From positions 1 through 29,754 of the forward strand of contig CAAFLF010000009.1 of the NCBI GenBank assembly GCA_900763685.1: 29,754 nt of DNA, written 5' to 3'. Positions within the stretch are counted from its first letter, which is position 1. Each line of letters starts with the position of its first letter. The notes under the pieces were generated by a model. It saw nothing but the letters and a program-made list of their open reading frames with translations. It was not told the origin of the DNA and ran no database searches. The position numbers and the translations under genes were made by a program. The stretch is from an uncultured Oscillospiraceae bacterium. Lineage in GTDB: Bacteria > Bacillota > Clostridia > Oscillospirales > Oscillospiraceae. Shown here in pieces: positions 6,116-14,976 of this stretch.

Positions 6116-7309
6116 ATGAAGAAGAAGTTTTTCGCGATGGTAATGGCCGGCGTCATGGCCGTTTCCGTGCTGGCCGGCTGCGGCAGCAATAACACCCCCG
6201 CCGCCTCCGGCTCCGGCGCCGCTTCCGACGGCAACGACAGCGCCCAGACCTTTAAGATCGGCGCCATCGGCCCCCTCTCCGGTCCCTACGCCATCTATGG
6301 CCAGGCCGTGGCCAACGGCGCGCAGATCGCCGTGGATGAGATCAACGCCATGGGCGGCGACTTCAAGTTCGAGCTCAGCGCCCAGGACGACGAGGGCGAC
6401 GGCGAGAAGTCTGTCAACGCCTACAACAACCTGATGGACTGGGGCATGCAGGTCCTGGTGGGCCCCACCACTACCGGCGCCTCCGTGGCCGTGGCCGCCA
6501 AGTGCTATGAGGAGCGCACCTTCATGCTGACGCCCTCCGCCTCCTCCGTGGACGTGACCAACGGCAAGGACAACGTGTTCCAGGTCTGCTTCACCGACCC
6601 CAACCAGGGCACCGGCTCCGCCGACTACATCGCTGAGCACTTCGCCGGCGAGAACGTGGCCGTCATCTATCAGAACGACAACCCCTACTCCCAGGGCATC
6701 CGCGACACCTTCGTGGCGGAGGCTTCCGCCAAGGGCGTGAACGTTGTCTCCGAGACCACCTTCACCACTGACACCGCCTCTGACTTCTCCGTGCAGATCA
6801 ACGCCGCCAAGAGCGCCGGCGCCACCGTCATGTTCCTGCCCATCTACTATCAGGAGGCTTCCATCATCCTCACCCAGTCCCAGGCCGCCGGTTATGAGCC
6901 CACCTTCTTCGGCGTGGACGGCATGGACGGCATCCTCACCATGGAGGGCTTTGACGCTTCCCTGGCCGAGGGCGTTATGCTCCTGACCCCCTTCTCCGCT
7001 GACGCCGAGGACGAGCGCACCCAGACCTTCGTTTCCGCGTATCAGGCTAAGTACGGCGAGACCCCCAACCAGTTCGCCGCTGACGCTTACGACGGTGTCT
7101 ACATCGTTTACGAGGCCCTGAAGGCCGCCGGCTGCACCGCCGACATGAGCCCCTCCGACATCTGCGAGGCCCTCGTTGGCGTCATGACCACCATCAGCGT
7201 GGACGGCCTCACCGGCCAGGGCATGACCTGGAACGCCAACGGCGAAGTCGCCAAGGCTCCTATGGCCGTTGTCATCAAGGACGGCGTCTATGTGACCCCC
7301 GAGAACTAA
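6116..7309 (+). CDS. livJ: Branched-chain amino acid ABC transporter, substrate-binding lipoprotein
   Basis: A 397-residue periplasmic-binding-type protein (Peripla_BP_6, LivJ/LivK family). It has a lipoprotein signal, KKKFFAMVMAG then the lipobox LAGC with C22 as the lipidated cysteine, and a Ser/Ala/Gly-rich linker. The mature part starts FKIGAIGPLSGPYAIYGQAV, the usual fold entry, with GPTTTGASVAVA and FMLTPSASS further on. It captures Leu/Ile/Val or a related amino acid or amide outside the membrane and hands it to LivHM. AAGGAG eight bases upstream fixes the start. It is first in a five-gene operon; a 253-bp gap with a stable hairpin separates it from livH. Confidence 0.92.
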   Translation: MKKKFFAMVMAGVMAVSVLAGCGSNNTPAASGSGAASDGNDSAQTFKIGAIGPLSGPYAIYGQAVANGAQIAVDEINAMGGDFKFELSAQDDEGDGEKSVNAYNNLMDWGMQVLVGPTTTGASVAVAAKCYEERTFMLTPSASSVDVTNGKDNVFQVCFTDPNQGTGSADYIAEHFAGENVAVIYQNDNPYSQGIRDTFVAEASAKGVNVVSETTFTTDTASDFSVQINAAKSAGATVMFLPIYYQEASIILTQSQAAGYEPTFFGVDGMDGILTMEGFDASLAEGVMLLTPFSADAEDERTQTFVSAYQAKYGETPNQFAADAYDGVYIVYEALKAAGCTADMSPSDICEALVGVMTTISVDGLTGQGMTWNANGEVAKAPMAVVIKDGVYVTPEN

Positions 7310-7426
7310 GGGTTCCCTGAACGATCGATCCCCAGCAAGTCCCCATTTGATACCCCCTCCTCTTATTTTCCAAATGGCGTGACCCCTCCGCGGGAAGCGC
7401 CGACCCACCCGAAAAACGCCAAGATC

Positions 7427-7450
7427 GCCGGGAGCCGCGGGGCTCCCGGC
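7427..7450 (+). promoter_or_regulatory. Stable hairpin between binding protein and permease genes
   Basis: A 10-bp stem, GCCGGGAGCC with GGCTCCCGGC, and a 4-base loop, without a T-run. In many binding-protein operons such a hairpin protects the first gene's mRNA so that the binding protein outnumbers the permease; that role is inferred here. The rest of 7310-7562 shows no open frame of note and no convincing promoter. Confidence 0.5.
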
Positions 7451-7562
7451 GGTCAGCGGCGTGAATCCCCCTCCCGCCTCCGGGGCGGAAACAGCAGCAG
7501 CGACACGCTTTGCCGCTTCTGTTTCTGCCGCGGAAGAACCCGGATGAAAACGAGGTGTTTCC

Positions 7563-8441
7563 ATGGAATTCCTGTCCTATCTCATCAGCGGCATCAGCCT
7601 GGGCAGTATCTACGCCATCATCGCCCTGGGCTATACCATGGTTTACGGCATCGCGAAGATGCTGAACTTCGCCCACGGCGACATCATCATGGTGGGCGGC
7701 TACGTGTCCTTCTGCGCTATGAGCTACCTGGGCCTTCCGGCCCTGCCCGCCGCCCTGCTGGCGATGCTGGCGTGCACGGTGCTGGGCATCATCATTGAGC
7801 GGCTGGCCTACAAGCCCCTGCGCTCCGCTCCCAGCCTTGCCGTGCTCATCACCGCCATCGGCGTGAGCTACTTCCTGCAGAACTCCGCCCTCCTTATCTG
7901 GAAGGCCGCCCCCAAGTCCTACCCGGCGGTGGTCTCCGGCTCGGCGGAATTCTTCGGCGGGGAGCTGAAGGTGCCCTACATCTCCCTCCTCACCATCGTC
8001 ATCTGCCTTGTCATCATGCTGGGGCTCACCACCTTCGTCTCCAAGAGCAAGATGGGCAAGGCCATGCGGGCCTGCAGCGAGGATAAGGGCGCCGCACAGC
8101 TCATGGGCATCAACGTCAACCGGACCATCTCCATGACCTTCGCCATCGGCTCGGCCCTGGCCGCCGTGGCGGGCGTGCTGCTGTGCTCCTTCAACTCCCA
8201 GCTGATGCCCACCACCGGCTCCATGCCGGGCATCAAGGCCTTCACTGCAGCCGTGTTCGGCGGCATCGGCTCCATCCCCGGCGCGTTCCTGGGCGGACTG
8301 CTGCTGGGCATCATCGAGGCCATGGCGAAAGCCTACATCTCCATGCAGCTCGCGAACTCCATCGTTTTCGCCGTGCTGATCGTGGTGCTGCTGGTGAAGC
8401 CCTCCGGCCTCCTGGGCAAGTATGTGCCCGAGAAAGTGTGA
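7563..8441 (+). CDS. livH: Branched-chain amino acid ABC transporter permease LivH
   Basis: A 292-residue integral membrane permease of the LivH family. The N-terminus FLSYLISGISLGSIYAIIAL and GYTMVYGIAKMLNFAHGDII are characteristic. The cytoplasmic coupling region GKAMRACSEDKGAAQLMGIN (~residues 163-182) contacts the ATPases. About eight hydrophobic segments. With LivM it forms the membrane channel of the importer. GAGGTG lies shortly upstream of the ATG at 7563. It ends 10 bases before livM. Confidence 0.95.
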   Translation: MEFLSYLISGISLGSIYAIIALGYTMVYGIAKMLNFAHGDIIMVGGYVSFCAMSYLGLPALPAALLAMLACTVLGIIIERLAYKPLRSAPSLAVLITAIGVSYFLQNSALLIWKAAPKSYPAVVSGSAEFFGGELKVPYISLLTIVICLVIMLGLTTFVSKSKMGKAMRACSEDKGAAQLMGINVNRTISMTFAIGSALAAVAGVLLCSFNSQLMPTTGSMPGIKAFTAAVFGGIGSIPGAFLGGLLLGIIEAMAKAYISMQLANSIVFAVLIVVLLVKPSGLLGKYVPEKV

Positions 8442-8451
8442 GGTGAGCGCC

Positions 8452-9538
8452 ATGACGAAACTGAAGAAACGGTCCCTGAAGAAGACCTCGGTGGTGGACT
8501 TCGCCACCTACCTGGGCGTCACCGTCCTCTTTGTGGTGATGTACTCCCTGCAGTCCTCCGGCAGCCTGACCCGCTCCCTCAGCGGCCTGCTGATCCCCAT
8601 CTGCTGCTACATGTCCATGGCGGTGTCCCTGAACCTGACCGTGGGCATCCTGGGCGAGCTGAGCCTGGGCCACGCGGGCTTCATGAGCGTGGGCGCCTTC
8701 TCCGGCATCATCGCCGCCATGAGCCTGCAGGACGCCATCCCCTCCGCCGGGCTGCGTCTCGCCATCGCCATGGTGGTGGGCGCCATCTTCGCCGCCATCG
8801 TGGGCTTCCTGGTGGGCGCTCCCGTGCTGCGGCTCCAGGGCGACTATCTCGCCATCGTGACGCTGGCCTTCGGCGAGATCATCAAGGAGCTCATGAACTG
8901 CCTCATCGTGGGCGTGGATGAGCGGGGCATGCACCTTCTCTTCAACCTGACGGGCTCCAAGACCGCCGACGACCTGCACCTCAGCGAGACCGGCACCGCC
9001 ATCATCAAGGGCGCCCAGGGCGCTGTGGGCATCAAGACCATCTCCACCTTCACGGCGGGCTTCGTCCTGGTGATGGTGACCCTGTTCGTTGTTTTGAACC
9101 TGGTGCGCAGCCGCCAGGGCCGGGCCATCATGGCCATCCGGGACAACGAGATCGCCGCCCAGAGCATCGGCCTGCATATCACCAGCTACAAGCTCATGGC
9201 CTTCGTCACCTCCGCCGCCCTGGCGGGCGCCGCCGGCGCCCTCTACGGCCTGAACTACTCCTCCCTCCAGGCGACGAAGTTCAACTTCAACACCTCCATC
9301 CTCATCCTGGTCTTCGTGGTGCTGGGCGGCCTGGGCAACATCTGGGGCTCCCTGGTGGCCGCCGCGGCCCTGACCATTCTGCCGGAGGCCCTGCGGGGCA
9401 TGGACGATTTGCGGATGCTCATCTACTCCATCGTCCTGATCCTCGTGATGCTGGCCACCAACGCCCCCAGCATGAAGGCGTTCTTCTCCCGCGTCCAGGC
9501 CGCGTTCGGCAAAAAATCTCACGAAGGAGGCAAAGGCA

Positions 9539-9549
<11 letters not shown>
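8452..9549 (+). CDS. livM: Branched-chain amino acid ABC transporter permease LivM
   Basis: A 365-residue permease of the LivM family. After a basic start (MTKLKKRSLKKTS) come about nine hydrophobic segments. Family landmarks are LTVGILGELSLGHAGFMSVG and the coupling loop GRAIMAIRDNEIAAQSIGLH. The frame is open from 8422, inside livH, but the ATG at 8452 follows AGGTGAG and gives the normal length. It overlaps livG by 11 bases, so the genes are translationally coupled. Confidence 0.95.
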
Positions 9550-10372
<823 letters not shown>

Positions 10373-10374
10373 GC

Positions 10375-11085
10375 ATGGATACCATCCTGAAAGCGGAAAA
10401 CCTCAACGTCTACTACGGCAGCATCCACGCCATCAAGGACGTTTCCTTCGAGGTGAAGGAGGGTGAGATCGTCACCCTCATCGGCGCCAACGGCGCGGGC
10501 AAATCCACCACGCTGAATACCGTCTCGGGCCTGCTGCACAGCCGGACCGGCTCCGTCTCCTTCCTGGGCAAGCCCCTTGCCCACATCCCGCCCCACAAGA
10601 TCGTGGAGATGGGCCTGGCCCAGGTCCCCGAGGGACGGCGGGTCTTCCTGCAGATGAGCGTGGAGGAGAACCTGGAGATGGGCGCCTACACCCAGGGCAA
10701 CGCCGGCATCCCCCAGGACCTGGAGATGGTGTTCGGCCTCTTCCCCCGGCTGAAGGAGCGGCGCCGCCAGGTGGCGGGCACTCTCTCCGGCGGCGAGCAG
10801 CAGATGCTGGCCATGGGCCGGGCGCTGATGAGCCACCCCAAGCTGCTGATGCTGGACGAGCCCTCCATGGGCCTCGCCCCCATCCTGGTGGAGCAGATCT
10901 TTGACATCATCAAGAACCTCCACAAGGCCGGGTCCACCATCCTTCTGGTGGAGCAGAACGCCCAGATGGCCCTGTCCGTTGCTGACCGGGGCTATGTTCT
11001 TGAGACCGGCCGGGTGGTGCAGAGCGGCAGCGGCGCGGAACTGCTGGCCAGCCCCGCCATCAAGAAGGCCTATCTCGGCGGCTAA
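10375..11085 (+). CDS. livF: Branched-chain amino acid ABC transporter ATPase LivF
   Basis: A 236-residue ATPase, last gene of the operon. Walker A is GANGAGKST, the signature is LSGGEQQMLAMGRAL, Walker B is LLMLDEPSMGLAP and the H-loop position is LLVEQNAQ, with Gln where many ATPases have His, as is usual in LivF. QVPEGRRVFLQMSVEENLEM is the LivF-type Q-loop region. It starts two bases after the livG stop and is closed by a terminator at 11117. Confidence 0.95.
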   Translation: MDTILKAENLNVYYGSIHAIKDVSFEVKEGEIVTLIGANGAGKSTTLNTVSGLLHSRTGSVSFLGKPLAHIPPHKIVEMGLAQVPEGRRVFLQMSVEENLEMGAYTQGNAGIPQDLEMVFGLFPRLKERRRQVAGTLSGGEQQMLAMGRALMSHPKLLMLDEPSMGLAPILVEQIFDIIKNLHKAGSTILLVEQNAQMALSVADRGYVLETGRVVQSGSGAELLASPAIKKAYLGG

Positions 11086-11116
11086 GAAGCCCTCTCCCCT
11101 TTTCCAAGGATAAGAC

Positions 11117-11160
11117 GACCGCCCCGGCAGCGTAAGCTGCCGGGGCGGTCCTTGCGTTTT
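11117..11160 (+). terminator. Terminator of the Liv operon
   Basis: A perfect 15-bp stem GACCGCCCCGGCAGC (11117-11131) with its complement (11136-11150) and a GTAA loop. The tail CTTGCGTTTT is only moderately U-rich. Confidence 0.8.
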
Positions 11161-11209
11161 GGGCGGTGGTATGATAGGATGGGGCCAGAGAGCGGAAGAG
11201 GGGGATGCT

Positions 11210-11626
11210 ATGAGCGGTCACCTCGGCAGGGACGCGGTCTTTTGGCAGATGGGGCAGAAGGAAAGCCCAGCGCTTTTAGAGACGATCCGGGCGCTGGAAA
11301 ACGACAATTTTCAGGACGACGAGGGAACGAGCTATCTGCACATCGCCGTGCTGGGCCACAAGCTGGAGGCCATAACGCTGCTGCTGGAAAAGGGGGCGGA
11401 CCCCAATCGTCCGGACAAGAGAGGCCGGTTCCCGATCCTGTACGCGCTGGGCCGAAGGAACGAGAGGAACCCCGCAATCCTGCGGGTGTTTCTGGAACAC
11501 GGTCTGGACCTGGATCTCCCAAAGGGGGACGGCCTGACGATCCGGGAGACGGTCCTGTCCTTTGGAGACGAGAGGCTGAACGCGGTCATGGACGAGTTTG
11601 GGGAGCGCCGGAGCTCCCAGGGATGA
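11210..11626 (+). CDS. Ankyrin-repeat protein
   Basis: A 138-residue protein with ankyrin repeats. The clearest repeat is EGTSYLHIAVLGHKLEAITL, then LLEKGADPNRPDKRGRFPIL, residues ~39-79; a second, weaker one follows with LRVFLEHGLDLDLPKGDGLT. Such repeats mediate protein-protein binding; no enzymatic domain is visible. The ATG at 11210 with GGGGG upstream is preferred over the upstream in-frame ATG at 11159, which precedes the weak extended -10 element TGGTATGAT (11167-11175). It is followed after 65 bp by an unknown gene in the same direction. Pairs of this kind occur in immunity-gene clusters of polymorphic toxins, but no toxin is seen here. Confidence 0.75.
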   Translation: MSGHLGRDAVFWQMGQKESPALLETIRALENDNFQDDEGTSYLHIAVLGHKLEAITLLLEKGADPNRPDKRGRFPILYALGRRNERNPAILRVFLEHGLDLDLPKGDGLTIRETVLSFGDERLNAVMDEFGERRSSQG

Positions 11627-11691
11627 TCGGGCCGCCGCCGCACCGGACGGATGCGGATCCCCATACTGGCCCGCGCCGGATAGGAGACGGA

Positions 11692-12213
11692 ATGAGCGGA
11701 TACCGTATTTCAAAATATGATCCATGGCTAAGGGACGAACGCGGCTATTTTACGGGGGAAGACTGGACATCGTTTTCCGATATCGGGAAAGAATACCACG
11801 GAACGGTGTTGACGGATCTCCAATACGCCGCGGTAGAAGCGAAATACATTGACGCGGTCACAACGGTTCTGCGCCAAAACCAAGTTCACACGATGATCGT
11901 GGGAAAGCTGGAAAAGCGGTCTTCTCCGGCGGCGCTGAAGGAAATGCTGAGCCGCTGCCATCTGCCCTTTCCTCCGTCGGACGCCGCGTTCGTTTCGCGG
12001 ATCAAGGATGACGCCCACTTGGATATGGCCGAAATCGAGAAGACGGTGATGCTGGTGCTCCGTGATTGCTTTTGGTGCGAGCTTTCATCGGAAAGCGGAG
12101 CGGTAACGGTCGAGTTCGGATATGATTTCTACGTTTATCTTCAGGGCGTAATGATCGACGCGGACACGATCGCTTCCTTTCGTTCGGAAGGGATCTACAT
12201 CGAATTACTGTGA
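11692..12213 (+). CDS. Unknown protein, 173 residues
   Basis: I do not recognise a named domain. The sequence is soluble, mixed alpha/beta, and rich in aromatic residues: MSGYRISKYDPWLRDERGYF, then EDWTSFSDIGKEYHGTVLT, and a hydrophobic end (FGYDFYVYLQGVMIDADTIA). Small proteins opening with a Y-x-I-x-K-Y-x-P pattern are found as stand-alone hypotheticals in Bacillota, from general familiarity only. GGAGACGG immediately upstream supports the ATG at 11692. Codons are notably less GC-biased than in the flanking operons, hinting at transfer. It is probably co-transcribed with the ankyrin gene and closed by the hairpin at 12248. Confidence 0.65.
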   Translation: MSGYRISKYDPWLRDERGYFTGEDWTSFSDIGKEYHGTVLTDLQYAAVEAKYIDAVTTVLRQNQVHTMIVGKLEKRSSPAALKEMLSRCHLPFPPSDAAFVSRIKDDAHLDMAEIEKTVMLVLRDCFWCELSSESGAVTVEFGYDFYVYLQGVMIDADTIASFRSEGIYIELL

Positions 12214-12247
12214 TCCATCCGCAAGCGCCGCCGCAGCGATAAACGGC

Positions 12248-12287
12248 AAGGGAAAGGGCCCGGACGGATGTCCGGGCCCTTTCCCTT
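12248..12287. terminator. Long hairpin, bidirectional terminator candidate
   Basis: A perfect 18-bp stem (12248-12265 with 12270-12287) and a GGAT loop. It lies between convergent genes. The plus-strand tail lacks T; on the minus strand it is followed by GCCGTTTATCG. The stem strength argues for termination, the tails for reduced efficiency. Confidence 0.6.
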
Positions 12288-12344
12288 GGAGGGAGGGAAT
12301 GATGAAAAACTGTGGGTCGTCCCACATCTGGAACCGTTCGTGGG

Positions 12345-12647
12345 TCAGCGGCGCTCGCGGCCGCCGCGGCAGATCTCCAGCACCGCCTGGACCAGGATGG
12401 CCAGGCTCACCAGGATGGCGAGGCCGGAGCAGAGCCAAAGGAGGAAGTTGCCGTTCCGCTGCAGCTCCGTGAGGTCGGTCTCCGCCAGAGGCGCCGCCGC
12501 CAGGGGCAGGGCCTCGTCCGGGAGGGAGCAGGATCCCTGGGGGCAGAGGGCCAGGGTCCGCAGGGTGGACAGCACGGCCAGGACCAGCAGCGTCAACGCC
12601 GCCGCCAGCCCCCGCTGGGCCCATTTTTTCCGCCGCTCCGCCTTCAT
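12345..12647 (-). CDS. Small two-helix membrane protein
   Basis: A 100-residue hypothetical. A basic N-terminus (MKAERRKKWAQRG) leads into a hydrophobic helix (~14-34), then an extracytoplasmic loop with two cysteines (ALCPQGSCSLPDE) and acidic residues, a second helix (~68-92), and a basic tail RGGRERR. The positive ends place both termini in the cytoplasm. GGGAGG lies ten bases before the ATG, and a promoter lies upstream. Function unknown; the paired Cys could form a disulfide outside the cell. Confidence 0.6.
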   Translation of the reverse strand: MKAERRKKWAQRGLAAALTLLVLAVLSTLRTLALCPQGSCSLPDEALPLAAAPLAETDLTELQRNGNFLLWLCSGLAILVSLAILVQAVLEICRGGRERR

Positions 12648-12674
12648 GGTCTCTTTGCCTCCCTGTTTTTTCTC

Positions 12675-12708
12675 AGTATAGCATAGGCGGCCGGAAAAGT
12701 AGTTACAA
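12675..12708 (-). promoter_or_regulatory. Promoter of the small two-helix membrane protein
   Basis: On the minus strand TTGTAA (12703-12708), 17 bp, TATGCT (12680-12685), immediately followed by an alternative extended box TGC-TATACT (12675-12680). Either could serve as the -10 element. Confidence 0.55.
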
Positions 12709-12820
12709 AATCAAAAATTTTTTCATTTTCGGCGGAAATTTGTACCCTATTTTTTGAGCGGCGCTTTGTGGAACCTGCCCAATGGTCGCGAATTTCCGGC
12801 GTTTTGGCGAAAAACAGCCG

Positions 12821-13222
12821 CTATCCCAGGAGCCAGAGACCGTAGAGCAGCAGGAGCTTCTCCGCCGTCAGGGGGAGCTCCCGGGCGTCCAGGTCCTCCC
12901 CCGCCTCCGGCGGCAGGGCCCGCTGCAGGCAGAGCACCGGCATCTCCCCCAGGCTGGAGAGGGTGAGGGTATCCCGGTGGGAGAGGCCGTAGGTCACCAC
13001 CCGCTCCGGCCGGAGGCTCTCCGGCAGGGGCTCCTCCCCCGGCAGCAGGAGGGTGCCGCAGGCCACCTCCCTGCCCTCGGAGCAGAGAAGTCGGCAGCCC
13101 TCCGCCGTCAGGGCCAGGAGGTCCCAGGGGCGCGCCGCGAGGGCCTCCGCCGTCTCCGGGCAATGGATGTCCCGGGGCAGTAGGGCCCCGTCCCCCTTGA
13201 AGTACGCCCGTTCCACGCGCAT
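12821..13222 (-). CDS. Unknown protein, about 131-133 residues
   Basis: Not recognised. It reads like a small alpha/beta protein: DIHCPETAEALAARPWDLLA, then VVTYGLSHRDTLTLSSLGE and a hydrophobic end KLLLLYGLWLLG. The YGLS-x-x-D-T string loosely recalls C-terminal parts of Mur ligases, but no ATP-binding domain is present, so this is not a call. The frame extends upstream to 13495, through sequence that looks non-coding. The start is ATG at 13222 or, better spaced from GGGGGAGG, GTG at 13216. I give the longer form. No clear promoter or terminator was found. Confidence 0.6.
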   Translation of the reverse strand: MRVERAYFKGDGALLPRDIHCPETAEALAARPWDLLALTAEGCRLLCSEGREVACGTLLLPGEEPLPESLRPERVVTYGLSHRDTLTLSSLGEMPVLCLQRALPPEAGEDLDARELPLTAEKLLLLYGLWLLG

Positions 13223-13318
13223 CCCTCCCCCGCTGATATCCGCCTTGGCGCTGGCTATACCTTTCCCCAAGCGGGGCGGAGTCATGCGAAATTTGCTCTC
13301 GTTTTTTGGCAGGGACTG

Positions 13319-13327
13319 TGCTATACT
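13319..13327 (+). promoter_or_regulatory. Extended -10 promoter before the GNAT gene
   Basis: TGC-TATACT, an extended -10 element without a good -35 box at the right distance. It precedes the short Arg-rich frame at 13392 and the acetyltransferase. Confidence 0.45.
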
Positions 13328-13391
13328 GAAAACGTACAGCCCGCCGGGCGCGCTGCCGGGGCTGAATCCTGCCAGGAAAGGGTGATCTTTT

Positions 13392-13430
13392 ATGAAGATG
13401 AGACGTGTCCGGAGGGCCCACGCTTCCTGA
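13392..13430 (+). CDS. Possible 12-residue leader peptide
   Basis: MKMRRVRRAHAS followed by TGA. AAAGGGTGA lies upstream. It contains four Arg codons and is followed by two small dyads, GGAGGG/CCCTCC (13411-13416, 13431-13436) and CCCCT-GAA-AGGGG (13446-13458); the second covers the ribosome binding site of the acetyltransferase. This could be a translational attenuator, or chance. Confidence 0.22.
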   Translation: MKMRRVRRAHAS

Positions 13431-13463
13431 CCCTCCAAGTATCGGCCCCTGAAAGGGGGAACT

Positions 13464-13961
13464 ATGGAGGAACGAAAATTGAACAGCATTACCATTCACG
13501 AAGCCAAGACCGAAGACGGCATCCGCCGCATCCGGGTGGAGCGGCTGACGGAGCCGGACGGGCGGCTCTTCCGCCTGGAGGACCGCTTCCGCCGGGCCGT
13601 GGGCGAGGAGCCCCTGACGGAGGAGGAGAGGGAACGGCTGTCCGCCGCCGTCCGGGCGGGGCAGATCGTTTTCTTCCTCGCCATGTGGGAAACCCAGGCT
13701 GTGGGACTCTGCAGCGTCAGCCCCTGCTTCTCCACCTTTGCCTGTGGGGAGGTTGGGAGCTTTGAGGACTTCTACCTGGAGCCCGACTTCCGAGGAAAGG
13801 GCGTTGCCCGGCTGCTGGCTCAGGCCGCCCGGGATTGGTGCCGGGAGGAGGGCATTGCGAGCCTCACCGTCACCTGCGCCCCCTGCGATGAGGGGATGTA
13901 CCGGGCCCTGGGCTTCGACACGCCCCTGGGGCGGACCCTTGCCCACCTGACGGAGGGCTGA
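13464..13961 (+). CDS. GNAT-family N-acetyltransferase
   Basis: A GNAT acetyltransferase of 165 residues if started at the ATG. The core is SFEDFYLEPDFRGKGVARLL (beta-4 and the acetyl-CoA pyrophosphate loop RGKGVA), followed by ASLTVTCAPCDEGMYRALGF, the usual C-terminal strand-helix with the Tyr near the catalytic site. Acceptor unknown. The start is uncertain: ATG 13464 has GGGGGA only three bases away, whereas TTG 13479 has GGAGG at a good eight-base spacing and would give MNSITIHEAKTED, like many family members. Thirty-six bp separate it from the DUF5662 gene, probably the same transcript. Confidence 0.85.
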   Translation: MEERKLNSITIHEAKTEDGIRRIRVERLTEPDGRLFRLEDRFRRAVGEEPLTEEERERLSAAVRAGQIVFFLAMWETQAVGLCSVSPCFSTFACGEVGSFEDFYLEPDFRGKGVARLLAQAARDWCREEGIASLTVTCAPCDEGMYRALGFDTPLGRTLAHLTEG

Positions 13962-13997
13962 GAGCCATCACACCATCAAAAAATGGAGGGAACCGCC

Positions 13998-14531
13998 GTG
14001 CATTTCTGGAAGCATCTCCACACCATCAATCATCACCGCTGGCTGGTCTGCCGGTACTGCTTCCGCCTGGGGCTCTACTGGCAAGGGCTGACCCACGACC
14101 TCTCCAAGTACTCCCCCCGGGAGTTCTGGGTGGGCGTCCGGTACTTCCAGGGGGACCACAGCCCCAACGACGCCGAGCGGAAGGCCAAGGGCTACAGCAG
14201 CTCCTGGATGCACCACAAGGGCCGCAACCGCCACCACTTTGAGTACTGGACGGACTACCTGCGGGACGGCAGCGGCATCGGCGGCGTGGAGATGCCGAAG
14301 AAATATGTGGCGGAGATGTTCTGCGACCGTCTGGCGGCCAGCAAGGTCTACCGGGGAAAGGACTTTCAGCCCGGCGACCCCTACGCCTTCTTCCTGAAGG
14401 GGAAGGGACGGCGGCTGCTGATCCATCCTGCGACGGAGGCGCTGCTGGAGGACATCCTTCTGAAGCTCCGGGACGAGGGGGAGGACGCCGCCTTCGACTA
14501 CATCCGCCGGGAAGTGCTGGGGAAGAAGTAA
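13998..14531 (+). CDS. DUF5662 family protein
   Basis: A 177-residue protein of the DUF5662 family. The strongly conserved beginning HFWKHLHTINHHRWLVCRYC, GLYWQGLTHDLSKYSPREFW, and MHHKGRNRHHFEYW are all present. The clustered His and Asp residues (NHH, HD, HHKGRNRHH) suggest a metal-binding, HD-like helical protein; function is not established. The start is set by TGGAGGG at 13984-13990, seven bases before GTG 13998. The upstream ATG at 13983 lies on the ribosome binding site itself and has none of its own. The protein then starts (M)HFWKHL, as in relatives. It follows the GNAT gene and ends at a strong terminator. Confidence 0.85.
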   Translation: MHFWKHLHTINHHRWLVCRYCFRLGLYWQGLTHDLSKYSPREFWVGVRYFQGDHSPNDAERKAKGYSSSWMHHKGRNRHHFEYWTDYLRDGSGIGGVEMPKKYVAEMFCDRLAASKVYRGKDFQPGDPYAFFLKGKGRRLLIHPATEALLEDILLKLRDEGEDAAFDYIRREVLGKK

Positions 14532-14573
14532 AGCGGAAACCCGGCTCCCGGAACGGACCGGAAACGGAAGAAG

Positions 14574-14609
14574 GGACGCCCCCTGCCGCGCGGCAGGGGG
14601 CGTCCTTTT
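14574..14609. terminator. Bidirectional terminator between DUF5662 and gdx genes
   Basis: A perfect 14-bp stem GGACGCCCCCTGCC (14574-14587) and complement (14592-14605), GCGC loop, then TTTT on the plus strand. It is shared by two convergent genes; the minus-strand tail is CTTCTTCC. Confidence 0.85.
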
Positions 14610-14612
14610 CCC

Positions 14613-14927
14613 TCAGGCGGTGGCCTTCAGGCCGATGATGCCGATGAGCAGCAGCGCCGCGAAGAGGAGGCGGGCGGGGGTCAGGCTCTCCCGGAAAACG
14701 ATCACTCCCACGATTAGGGCCCCCAGGGCCCCGATGCCCGTCCAGACGGCGTAGGCCGTGCCCAGGGGCAGGGTGCGGGTGGCCCGGGCCAGGAGGAGGA
14801 AGCTGGCCGCCATCCCGGCGAAGGTCAAAACGGTGTAGAGGGGCTTGGTGAAGCCCTCCGACAGCTTCATGAAGGTGGCCCAGAAGACCTCCAGCCCACC
14901 GGCGGCGATGAGGATGCCCCATGCCAT
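14613..14927 (-). CDS. gdx: SMR-family guanidinium exporter Gdx (SugE)
   Basis: A 104-residue four-helix transporter of the small multidrug resistance family. It carries Gdx/SugE landmarks: GGLEVFWATFMKLSEGF, with the essential glutamate E13, and LPLGTAYAVWTGIGALGAL, which separates guanidinium exporters from EmrE/Qac drug pumps. Dual-topology dimers of this family exchange guanidinium for protons. The ATG at 14927 has AAAGGA about ten bases upstream. It is a single-gene unit behind a structured leader with an intrinsic terminator (14977-15062), the arrangement expected for guanidine-riboswitch control. Confidence 0.9.
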   Translation of the reverse strand: MAWGILIAAGGLEVFWATFMKLSEGFTKPLYTVLTFAGMAASFLLLARATRTLPLGTAYAVWTGIGALGALIVGVIVFRESLTPARLLFAALLLIGIIGLKATA

Positions 14928-14976
14928 GATACATCAATCCTTTCTCTTGTTGGGTCCCGGGCCCCGAAGCCCGGCG

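Noticed and set aside
7427..7450. Hairpin read as a terminator after livJ
   Set aside because: No U-tract follows and the downstream genes are the cognate permeases, so processing or mRNA protection is more likely.
11152..12213. A 353-residue frame extending the unknown 173-residue protein upstream
   Set aside because: Its first 180 codons overlap the ankyrin gene out of frame and have shadow composition. A good ribosome site and ATG exist at 11692.
12747..13946. A 399-residue minus-strand frame
   Set aside because: Crosses the GNAT gene and a different minus-strand frame; Gly/Pro-rich shadow without a ribosome site.
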